Assembly: GCA_964537825.1 (NCBI GenBank) | Contig: CAZIDL010000016.1 | Location: 1 to 43,537, forward strand | DNA from: CAZIDL01 sp964537825 | GTDB lineage: Bacteria > Bacteroidota > Bacteroidia > Flavobacteriales_D > CAYVSK01 | Direction of reading: 5' to 3' | DNA: 43,537 nt | Part shown: positions 18,503 to 25,045 of the stretch, one piece after another | Layout: every line of letters starts with the position of its first letter | Position numbering within the stretch: the first letter of the stretch is position 1 | Notes under the pieces: generated by a model | Database searches by the model: none | Told to the model about the DNA's origin: nothing | What the model saw: the letters and a program-made list of their open reading frames with translations, nothing else | Position numbers and translations under genes: made by a program

Positions 18503-18510
18503 CAAAGATA
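18503..18510 (-). promoter_or_regulatory. Candidate -7 element for the ABC-thioesterase-ketosynthase segment
   Basis: On the minus strand this reads TATCTTTG, a perfect match to TAnnTTTG. It lies just after the stop of the FabA-like dehydratase gene and before the gap preceding the ABC ATPase. No clear TTG was found at -33. It would start a second transcript inside the pigment operon. Confidence 0.35.
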
Positions 18511-18525
18511 GGAAGCTACGAACGG

Positions 18526-18987
18526 TCATGGGCCTTCCCCAGAAGAGCTTTCTTCAGGGAGATGGATCCGCATCTCACATTCCAAAAGAAGGGTCTCCCC
18601 CTTCCGAACTTCTGCCTGGATGATGGTCACCTGTACCACCTCCTGCTTCACACGGACCTTTGTAAGAAGCTCGTCCCCTATCAAAGGGAGTTCGTGGACC
18701 TTCAGATCCTTGACCGAAGCGATGAAACCGAGCGGGGGTTCATCTCCCTCCCCTCTTTCTTCGATGAAGTGGTATCCGACCCCAGCTGCTGCTGTCTGGG
18801 CGATGTTCTCCACCAAACCGGCCTCCCTGAAGCGCCCCTCTTCTAGAAAGAGCTGCTCTTCTTTGACCGTGAAACAGCTCCTGCTCTCCTTTTCATCATT
18901 TTGGAGAAGATGGTCCACCATCACCATGGGCGGACGTTGAGGCATGTACTTGTGAAGCTCTTCGTAGGATGCGAGGGCTGCTTCCAT
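18526..18987 (-). CDS. FabA/ApeP-like hotdog dehydratase
   Basis: A 153-residue hotdog protein with the motif YMPQRPPMVMVDHL at residues 14-27 and GLVENIAQTAAAGVGY in the middle, both characteristic of the ApeP-like 3-hydroxyacyl-ACP dehydratases of aryl-polyene clusters. The usual GHFPG loop is absent, as in that family, and the protein probably works with the FabZ-like dehydratase at 8944-9321. It follows the DarA-like gene after a 90-base gap that could hold a 21-codon ORF. Start at 18987 gives a normal family length. Confidence 0.85.
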   Translation of the reverse strand: MEAALASYEELHKYMPQRPPMVMVDHLLQNDEKESRSCFTVKEEQLFLEEGRFREAGLVENIAQTAAAGVGYHFIEERGEGDEPPLGFIASVKDLKVHELPLIGDELLTKVRVKQEVVQVTIIQAEVRKGETLLLECEMRIHLPEESSSGEGP

Positions 18988-18990
18988 AGC

Positions 18991-19056
18991 TTACAATTGT
19001 TTCACGAAGATGAGCATCCTATAAAGGTAGAGGAAACGGTCCCTCTTGGGCACCAT
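18991..19056 (-). CDS. Candidate 21-residue leader-like ORF
   Basis: In the gap after the DarA-like gene, an AAGGAG motif lies 6 bases before an ATG at 19056, and the frame runs 21 codons to a TAA at 18991 (MVPKRDRFLYLYRMLIFVKQ plus Leu). It is basic and hydrophobic. The frame is also the in-frame continuation of the DarA-like gene beyond its TAG. It could be a leader peptide, a remnant, or chance; Bacteroidota rely little on Shine-Dalgarno signals. Confidence 0.15.
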   Translation of the reverse strand: MVPKRDRFLYLYRMLIFVKQL

Positions 19057-19077
19057 AAGGAACTCCTTTAGGCGATC

Positions 19078-19995
19078 CTATGAACTAACTCCAGCGTGAT
19101 ACGCTACATCCCGACGGATCTTCTTCCGACGGAAGAGGATGATCAGGTAAGTTGAAAGCATCGTGATCGGGGACAGGATGAAGATCCCAGGAAAAAGACA
19201 AGCTGCAAAAAGCCTGAGCCGCCCTTTTCGCCCGGGATCTCCCGGAGCTCCTTTTTTCCGGATAAAACCCGAAAAAGCTTTGAAAGCCTTAGCCCCCCGT
19301 TTTTCGAGGACCATAAGGTTGGGGACGATACGTACAGCTCCGAGTTCATTGAGCCTTTCCTGATCCAGTTCTTCGATGTTCTCGCGGAGCTTATCCCGGA
19401 TCTCTTCCCCGTAAAAAGCGGCGTGCCGAACCTCTTCCCTTGGAACACCCGATCGGGGGAAAATGCCCATAAAGCCTTCTCGTTTCCCTTTCAACATCCA
19501 GGCAAGGATGGTGACGAGACTGACCAGATTGGAATGAGGGTCAACCAATGCGACGTTTCCCACTAAGTGTCCTTCATTGGCTGCTATCAGACCTTTGATC
19601 TTTTCCTGGGCGCTGATCCACATATTCCGAGAAGCACTCACCGTCACCACTGGTGTGTCCTTCATCACTTTCTGAGCAGGCTCGCTCTTGAGGAAACTCG
19701 TGATAGGAATAGAAGGAGATAGGAACCAGGGCTGGTAAAAGAGAAGGATCAGATCGTAGGACGTTTCCGGATCGAAGGAGAAAGGCCTTAGGGCACAGGG
19801 GATCTCCCTTACCGACTCGGGAAAGGCATCGAAAAAATCGATGGCTTTCCAGGGAAAGGGAAAATCGGGGTCAGGTTGGATACGCTCATGGTGGACATCG
19901 ATCTCCTCCGCCTCCTCGAGCGGAGCGGTCACGGAATCAACGACCTCCTTAAGCTGACCGCTTTGGGTATAATGAACAGCGAGGACTCGGATCAT
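19078..19995 (-). CDS. darA: DarA-like dialkylresorcinol biosynthesis protein
   Basis: A 305-residue protein whose N-terminus (VLAVHYTQSGQLKEVVDSV) is a flavodoxin-like nucleotide-binding start, followed by the FYQPWFLSPSIPITSF segment and two C-terminal hydrophobic stretches. It resembles the DarA proteins of flexirubin and dialkylresorcinol clusters. In that pathway DarB, a ketosynthase III-like enzyme, joins two acyl chains into a cyclohexanedione and DarA aromatises it to the resorcinol. No DarB-like gene is present in this window. The C-terminus ends VAYHAGVSS, close to what I recall for homologues, so the TAG looks authentic. It lies 3 bases after the acyltransferase gene. Confidence 0.78.
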   Translation of the reverse strand: MIRVLAVHYTQSGQLKEVVDSVTAPLEEAEEIDVHHERIQPDPDFPFPWKAIDFFDAFPESVREIPCALRPFSFDPETSYDLILLFYQPWFLSPSIPITSFLKSEPAQKVMKDTPVVTVSASRNMWISAQEKIKGLIAANEGHLVGNVALVDPHSNLVSLVTILAWMLKGKREGFMGIFPRSGVPREEVRHAAFYGEEIRDKLRENIEELDQERLNELGAVRIVPNLMVLEKRGAKAFKAFSGFIRKKGAPGDPGRKGRLRLFAACLFPGIFILSPITMLSTYLIILFRRKKIRRDVAYHAGVSS

Positions 19996-19998
19996 GCT

Positions 19999-20952
19999 CT
20001 AGGCTTTGTCAGGTTCGGCTTCGGGTTCCTCCTCGAGCTCGGTTTCAGAAGAAGGAAGTTCCTCCAGCCAAAAGGGAAAGAAGTTGTACCATTGGGTCGG
20101 ATAAGCCTTCATAAAAGACTCCAAATCATCTATGTAATCCAAAAGAACAGGCTCGATCGCCTTTTCCTGAGAAAGCCCACGACGAGATTCGTACTTACGG
20201 GGTGAACTGCTGTAAAAGTGATAATGCCAGGTACTGTCCTTACAGGCGAAAACAAAGCAAACGGGTGCTCCGAGCTTCGTTGCGAGCATAAAGGGACCAA
20301 GGGGAAGCCGGGTCGGCTTTCCCATCAGGTCCGTGTCCACAGTTTTCACTCCCTCCCTGTAACGGTCAGCGTGCATGCAGACGAACTCTCCCCTTGCCAA
20401 TGCTTCCCTGATCTCGACCAGATGTTCCATTCCTTCCCCCACTCCGATGATATTAAAGCTCCGTTCCCCAAGTATCGGCTCGAGCACTTCTTTGATACGC
20501 TGCTTCTCGTTCTCGTACATCACCACGTTGATACGCCCTTCGAAGCGTTTCAGAAGATGACCTGCCATATCCCAATTACCGAGATGCGCACTTAGCAGGA
20601 TCCCTCCCTCCCCTTTTTGGACCATTTCGTTGAGGTAGTATCCGTTCTCGTGTTCGTAGGAGAACTTTCCATCCGCAACACCTCCAAGGAGGGCATATTT
20701 ATCGAGCATGGTCTGCCCGAAGGCGTAATAATTCCGGTAGATGGAAATCAACGAACGGATGCGGGAATATCCGTGGATGTGGCGGAAGTAATAATACGTG
20801 GAACGCCGGGATCCTTTTGAGAAAAAACAGAAATAAAGGGTGACGAAGCGCAGGAGAAAATAAGCAGGGCTCAAGCCGAAACGCTTGAGGACGAAGAGGA
20901 AGATCCTGTGGCCTAGCGCCCCTCCCCGGGCCTGGCCTCTCCATCGGGTCAT
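19999..20952 (-). CDS. LpxL-like lipid A/polyene acyltransferase
   Basis: A 317-residue member of the lauroyl/myristoyl acyltransferase family. The catalytic HxxxxD motif is visible as HLGNWD (His123, Asp128), and a hydrophobic N-terminal region (about residues 15-45) anchors it to the inner membrane. Relatives in flexirubin clusters are thought to transfer the polyene acyl chain from ACP to an acceptor, here possibly a resorcinol hydroxyl or a lipid. The gene sits 2 bases after the ACP gene and 3 bases before the DarA-like gene, so all three are probably co-translated. Confidence 0.87.
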   Translation of the reverse strand: MTRWRGQARGGALGHRIFLFVLKRFGLSPAYFLLRFVTLYFCFFSKGSRRSTYYYFRHIHGYSRIRSLISIYRNYYAFGQTMLDKYALLGGVADGKFSYEHENGYYLNEMVQKGEGGILLSAHLGNWDMAGHLLKRFEGRINVVMYENEKQRIKEVLEPILGERSFNIIGVGEGMEHLVEIREALARGEFVCMHADRYREGVKTVDTDLMGKPTRLPLGPFMLATKLGAPVCFVFACKDSTWHYHFYSSSPRKYESRRGLSQEKAIEPVLLDYIDDLESFMKAYPTQWYNFFPFWLEELPSSETELEEEPEAEPDKA

Positions 20953-20954
20953 TC

Positions 20955-21266
20955 TCAGCCCTCTTCGCTCCTCGTTTCGGTCTCGCCTTTTTGGAGGCGT
21001 TGGAAAACGAAGTCGTAGAAATCCTGAAAGGTGCTTACATGCTGAAGGTCCTCTCCCTGAACTTTGAAACCAAAGTTATCCTCGATGACCACTACCAGGT
21101 CCACGTAATCGAGGCTATCCAGATCGAGGGCTTCCTGCATATTGGCATCCGGCTGGATCGCATCCTTTTCCACTTCGAACTCTTCGATCAAGAATTCATT
21201 GATCTTTTGAATGATCTTATCCTGGTCGATCGACCCGTCGGATCTTATGTACTCATCGGTGCTCAT
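20955..21266 (-). CDS. Acyl carrier protein (second)
   Basis: A 103-residue ACP with the phosphopantetheine site DLDSLD, serine 51, preceded by a longer acidic N-terminus than in the other ACP. It lies between an active ketosynthase (3 bases upstream) and the LpxL-like acyltransferase (2 bases downstream), so it may present acyl chains to that transferase or to the dialkylresorcinol branch. Family and modification site are clear; the specific partner is inferred. Confidence 0.92.
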   Translation of the reverse strand: MSTDEYIRSDGSIDQDKIIQKINEFLIEEFEVEKDAIQPDANMQEALDLDSLDYVDLVVVIEDNFGFKVQGEDLQHVSTFQDFYDFVFQRLQKGETETRSEEG

Positions 21267-21269
21267 AGG

Positions 21270-22493
21270 TCATTCATCCGGCTTTTTCACGACAAGTGTG
21301 GAATTGGTCCCTCCGAAGCCAAAAGAATTGGAAATGAAGAGATCGATATTCTTATCAAGCGTCTTATCGGCTATATTAAGGGCTTTAGTCGCCTCATCAG
21401 GGTTCTCGAAATTGATGTTAGGGGCGACGAAGGAGTTTTGCATCATCAGCATGCTGTAGAGCACTTCGCTCGCTCCGGCCATCCAGCATTCGTGCCCGGT
21501 CATCGACTTTGTCGAGCTCACTAGTGGTTTCTTTTGACCCAACACCTGATCGATCGCCTGTGCTTCGCATTGATCACCATCGACGGTGGAAGTAGCATGC
21601 GCATTCACATAATCCACGCTATTCTGAGATATATCCGCCTCTTTAAGGGCCATCCTCAAGGAACGGCTCGGCCCTTCGACATTGGGAAGGGAGATATGAT
21701 CCCCGTTCGACGAGAAACCGTATCCGATGATCTCCCCCAGAATAGGAGCTCCTCGTTCGAGGGCAGCGTCACGGTCCTCCAGGATAAGAGAAGCAGCTCC
21801 TCCACCAGGGACAAGCCCGTCCCGGTCCTTATCGAAAGGACGGGAAGCTTTTTGCGGTTCATCCTCCCGGACTGAGAAAGCTCCGATCCCATCGAAGCTC
21901 CCCATGGCCATCGGATTGATCTCCTGAGCCCCGCCAGCGATAACACCTTTTTGCAAACCGCTTCTGATAAGGAGGTAGGCCATGCCGATGGAATGTGATC
22001 CGCTGGAACACGCACCGCTGACGGTGAAATTAATGCCTTTCAACTTGAAGATGGTGGCCAGGTTCATGGTCACCGTCGAATTCATGGACTGGAAGATCTT
22101 TCCAGAACCGAGAAGGGTGGTATCCTTTTTTTCACGCACCTTGTCGATCGATTCGATGACCGATTTGGCGGTACTGTCGTTCCCGAAGAGGATCCCTACC
22201 TCGTTCCGGTCGATCACCTCCTGGTCCATTCCAGCGTTCTCAAGGGCTTCGATGGTTGAAAGATAAGCGTATTCAGCGGGTTCGCCCAGACCAACCCGTT
22301 GCCGACGTTTCAGCTTTCCCTTCAGATCAGCTTCATCAACAACCCCCGTAAGGCCGGAACGGAATCCAATATCTTTACGTTCCTGGCTCAGGATTATCCC
22401 TGATCGCCCATTGTAAAGGGAACCTCTCACTTCATCGAGTCCGCTCCCTAAACAGGAATGAGCTCCCATCCCTGTAATGACGACTCTGTTCAT
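21270..22493 (-). CDS. Active FabF/FabB-like ketosynthase
   Basis: A 407-residue ketosynthase with Cys162 in SGACSSGSHS, His299 in NAHATSTVDGD, and Lys329 and His334 in KSMTGHECWMAG. All catalytic residues are present. It is the third active ketosynthase in the cluster and is grouped with fabG and an ACP, so it probably forms a complete elongation module with them. A perfect TAnnTTTG element lies 18-25 bases before its start, suggesting it may also be transcribed from an internal promoter. Confidence 0.92.
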   Translation of the reverse strand: MNRVVITGMGAHSCLGSGLDEVRGSLYNGRSGIILSQERKDIGFRSGLTGVVDEADLKGKLKRRQRVGLGEPAEYAYLSTIEALENAGMDQEVIDRNEVGILFGNDSTAKSVIESIDKVREKKDTTLLGSGKIFQSMNSTVTMNLATIFKLKGINFTVSGACSSGSHSIGMAYLLIRSGLQKGVIAGGAQEINPMAMGSFDGIGAFSVREDEPQKASRPFDKDRDGLVPGGGAASLILEDRDAALERGAPILGEIIGYGFSSNGDHISLPNVEGPSRSLRMALKEADISQNSVDYVNAHATSTVDGDQCEAQAIDQVLGQKKPLVSSTKSMTGHECWMAGASEVLYSMLMMQNSFVAPNINFENPDEATKALNIADKTLDKNIDLFISNSFGFGGTNSTLVVKKPDE

Positions 22494-22510
22494 GCTTCAG
22501 TCACTTACGA

Positions 22511-22518
22511 CAAATGTA
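22511..22518 (-). promoter_or_regulatory. Candidate internal -7 element before the 21270-22493 ketosynthase
   Basis: On the minus strand this reads TACATTTG, a perfect TAnnTTTG match, in the 55-base gap between fabG and the ketosynthase. The inferred transcript start would be about 11 bases before the ATG at 22493. No -33 TTG was recognised. Confidence 0.35.
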
Positions 22519-22548
22519 TTAAAGATCCGAAGATATACCATGTCCGTA

Positions 22549-23289
22549 TCAGGTGTAAAGCCCTCCATTGACGGAGATCACTTCGCCCGTTATATAAGAA
22601 GCACCGGGGGAAGCTAAAAAGCCGACGAGGCTAGCCACTTCCTTGGGATCTCCGAAACGTCCGGCAGGAATGAGCGAGCGGTAGTCCTTTTCGTTCATGT
22701 CCTCCGTCATGTCGGTCTTGATAAAGCCCGGCGCAACAGCGTTCACCGTTATCCGCCGTCGCCCCACCTCCTGGGCAAGGGATTTCGTAGCACCGATCAC
22801 ACCGGCCTTCGCAGCGGAATAATTCGCTTGGCCGGCCATTCCACGAATCCCAGAAAGAGACACTACGTTGATGATGCGGCCGTATTTCCGGCTCATCATC
22901 CCTTTGAGCAAATGGGTGGTCAGGTTGTAGAACCCATCAAGGCTCACCTTCAACACCTTATCCCAGGAATCCTTTTCCATCCACATCAGAAGGTTATCCT
23001 CCTTGATGCCAGCATTGTTGACGAGCACTTCCAATTCTGCATCCTCCCGTGCTGCGATCCACCCACCGAGGACCCTTTCAACCTCCTTCTCATCACTCAC
23101 ATCAAAAGCGAGCAATTCTCCATCGCCTCCTTTTTCCCGGATGAGCCGAAGGGTTTCCTGAGCAGCCTCTTCGTTGGAGCTGTAATTGATGAGAACAGCG
23201 TATCCCATTTCTGCAAGTTGCTCGCTCACCGCTCTTCCAATACCTCTGGAAGCTCCTGTTACCAATGCGAATTTTGTAAGGTCTGCCAT
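22549..23289 (-). CDS. fabG: 3-oxoacyl-ACP reductase (FabG-like, SDR)
   Basis: A 246-residue short-chain dehydrogenase with the NADPH motif TGASRGIG (residues 11-18), NNAG at 91-94, and the catalytic residues Ser144, Tyr157 and Lys161 in GQANYSAAKAG. It reduces the 3-oxoacyl-ACP made by the ketosynthases to the 3-hydroxyacyl form for the dehydratases. Length and motifs are standard. It is followed by the ketosynthase after 55 bases and preceded by an 88-base leader with a promoter-like element and a perfect 7-bp hairpin. Confidence 0.92.
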   Translation of the reverse strand: MADLTKFALVTGASRGIGRAVSEQLAEMGYAVLINYSSNEEAAQETLRLIREKGGDGELLAFDVSDEKEVERVLGGWIAAREDAELEVLVNNAGIKEDNLLMWMEKDSWDKVLKVSLDGFYNLTTHLLKGMMSRKYGRIINVVSLSGIRGMAGQANYSAAKAGVIGATKSLAQEVGRRRITVNAVAPGFIKTDMTEDMNEKDYRSLIPAGRFGDPKEVASLVGFLASPGASYITGEVISVNGGLYT

Positions 23290-23309
23290 ATCTGGGGTCT
23301 TCTGGTCTT

Positions 23310-23330
23310 AAGATCCTTTTGTTGGATCTT
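23310..23330 (-). promoter_or_regulatory. Leader hairpin upstream of fabG
   Basis: AAGATCC and GGATCTT form a perfect 7-bp stem with a 7-base loop, lying 21 bases before the fabG ATG and downstream of the candidate promoter at 23348-23355. There is no strong T run after it on the minus strand, so it is not an obvious terminator; it may affect mRNA stability or translation. Confidence 0.4.
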
Positions 23331-23347
23331 TACGCAAGACTTTTAAA

Positions 23348-23355
23348 CAAAAATA
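23348..23355 (-). promoter_or_regulatory. Candidate -7 element for fabG
   Basis: On the minus strand this reads TATTTTTG, a perfect TAnnTTTG match, about 60 bases before the fabG start. It would allow fabG and following genes to be expressed without the ammonia lyase gene. Confidence 0.4.
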
Positions 23356-23377
23356 AAAACTGATCCTGCTCCGTATA

Positions 23378-24928
23378 TCATTCGTCCTTTGAACCTAAAG
23401 ATGGATCCTCTTCACGCAGCCGATAAGCGAGAGCCTCCAACTCCTCGTAACGTGATCTGTCTTCGACGAAATCCGGCATCGATTCCCGAAGTTTTTCCAG
23501 CTCAATACGACTTTGCGAAGCGAGTTCCTTTTCATCATCGAGGAAGGAAGCTGCCTGAACAACACCCATCCCTGTTACAGCCATCACCTGGAATACGTTC
23601 CTTAGAACGCGGTCGGTGGCCATTGCGGCATTAGTGCCCATGCTGACGATGTCTTGATTGTCCTTGTTGGAAGGAATGCTGTGAAGATGCATGGGATAGC
23701 TCAGGTTCTGGTTCTCTGCGACCGTCGAGGTGGCTGTATATTGAGCACCTTGGATACCGAAATTGAAACCAGGTCTTCCCCGATTGAGAAAAGGTGGAAA
23801 GCGGTCGTTCAAGCGATCGTTCAAAAGGTAATTCAATTGGCGCTCAACCACCATCGACATCTTCGTGAGGCCAGCTCGCAATTTATCCATTTCCACTGCC
23901 ACCTGGTCACCGTGGAAATTGCCTCCATGAAAGACGTCCCCCTCTTTGTGATCGATCACGGGGTTGTCGTTCACGGAATTGAGTTCGTTCACGACAACCC
24001 GTTCCGCATGCGAGAGAGTGTCCAGAACAGGACCCAGCACTTGTGGCACACAACGGAGAGAATAGTACTCCTGTACTTTATGAGCGAGCACCCCTTCTGT
24101 AGGCCTGTCCTGATAAAGGTGATCCGCCCGACGCCGGATACGCCTACTGTCCGACAAGAGATCCCGCATCCAACCCGCCACCGTCGATTGTCCTTCATGG
24201 AGTTTGACCCGGTTCAAGCCTTTTGAGAAATGGTCGTCGTACGAAGCGACGATGTCGTTGATGATGGCAGAGAAGCTCACAGCCCAGCGCAAAGCCCGAT
24301 GCGCATCCATCACGTTCATCAAGCCGATACCGGTCATGGCCGAGGTCCCGTTCAAAATAGCGAGTCCTTCCCGGAGCTGAACGGGTACCGGCCGGATCCC
24401 CTCCTCATCAAAGACCCTTTTCGCATCCTTCCATTCCCCGTTGATCATCACCCTCCCTTCACCGATAAGCGCCGATCCCAGGTGGGCCAATTGGACAAGG
24501 TCCCCACTTGCACCTACACCACCATGCTCTGGAATGAAGGGAATGATATCCTTTTCGATAAGCTGGGACAAGGTCCGCACGAGCTCTTCGGTGATCCCGG
24601 AGCGTGCCTTCATCAGGGTGTTGAGCCGCGCGACCATCATCGCTTTAACGTGATGGGAAGGCAAAGGGTCCCCGACGCCCATGGCATGACTCCGAATGAG
24701 GTTGTACTGGGTCTGAACGATGTCGGCATCTTCCAAGCGGTATTGGGCCATAGGGCCAAAACCCGTATTGATCCCGTAGATCACTTTGTCCTTGGAAAAA
24801 CGTTGAAGAAAAGCAAAGTTCGCCCGGACCTCCTCGAGGGCCTGCTCTTGGAGCTCAAAGCCCGCCCCTTCTCTTACAATGGAGGCCAGGTCTTTTGCTT
24901 CCAATATGCTCGCTCCTATACGGATCAT
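23378..24928 (-). CDS. Aromatic amino acid ammonia lyase (tyrosine/phenylalanine type)
   Basis: A 516-residue MIO-dependent lyase. The MIO prosthetic group forms from Ala140-Ser141-Gly142 in GGVGASGDL; the catalytic tyrosine is Tyr51 in YGINTGFGP. Where histidine lyases carry glutamate, this protein has Gln425 in DNQDIVSMG, which favours a phenylalanine or tyrosine lyase, and His81 in RSHAMGVG is compatible with tyrosine selectivity. It would make 4-coumarate (or cinnamate), the starter acid of aryl polyenes. It is the first gene of the pigment run, with a divergent DUF5686 gene 117 bases away. Histidine lyase cannot be fully excluded. Confidence 0.88.
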   Translation of the reverse strand: MIRIGASILEAKDLASIVREGAGFELQEQALEEVRANFAFLQRFSKDKVIYGINTGFGPMAQYRLEDADIVQTQYNLIRSHAMGVGDPLPSHHVKAMMVARLNTLMKARSGITEELVRTLSQLIEKDIIPFIPEHGGVGASGDLVQLAHLGSALIGEGRVMINGEWKDAKRVFDEEGIRPVPVQLREGLAILNGTSAMTGIGLMNVMDAHRALRWAVSFSAIINDIVASYDDHFSKGLNRVKLHEGQSTVAGWMRDLLSDSRRIRRRADHLYQDRPTEGVLAHKVQEYYSLRCVPQVLGPVLDTLSHAERVVVNELNSVNDNPVIDHKEGDVFHGGNFHGDQVAVEMDKLRAGLTKMSMVVERQLNYLLNDRLNDRFPPFLNRGRPGFNFGIQGAQYTATSTVAENQNLSYPMHLHSIPSNKDNQDIVSMGTNAAMATDRVLRNVFQVMAVTGMGVVQAASFLDDEKELASQSRIELEKLRESMPDFVEDRSRYEELEALAYRLREEDPSLGSKDE

Positions 24929-24980
24929 CGTCCCTGCATCTTGAAAGGCCCGCTCCCTCCCTTCTGGCCCGGCATAATTT

Positions 24981-25010
24981 CAAACCTCATAGGTGTGACA
25001 GCAATAGCAA
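24981..25010 (-). promoter_or_regulatory. Candidate promoter of the pigment operon
   Basis: On the minus strand TTG (25010-25008) is followed after 19 bases by GAGGTTTG (24988-24981), one base off the TAnnTTTG consensus. The spacing fits the Bacteroidota -33/-7 arrangement. The transcript start would be about 46 bases before the ammonia lyase ATG at 24928. Confidence 0.4.
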
Positions 25011-25024
25011 GGGAATATCTTCCC

Positions 25025-25032
25025 TATTTTTG
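25025..25032 (+). promoter_or_regulatory. Candidate -7 element for the DUF5686 gene
   Basis: TATTTTTG matches TAnnTTTG perfectly and ends 13 bases before the ATG at 25046, implying a very short 5' leader. No TTG was found at the -33 position. Confidence 0.4.
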
Positions 25033-25045
25033 GAAGCCTAAATTA

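Noticed and set aside
18295..18846. 183-codon plus-strand frame opposite the ABC/dehydratase junction
   Set aside because: It lies over a clear hotdog dehydratase on the other strand, has no domain, and its composition is that of an antisense shadow.
24230..25045. N-terminal extension of the DUF5686 reading frame
   Set aside because: The extension runs through the ammonia lyase gene and the shared promoter region; the signal peptide begins at 25046.
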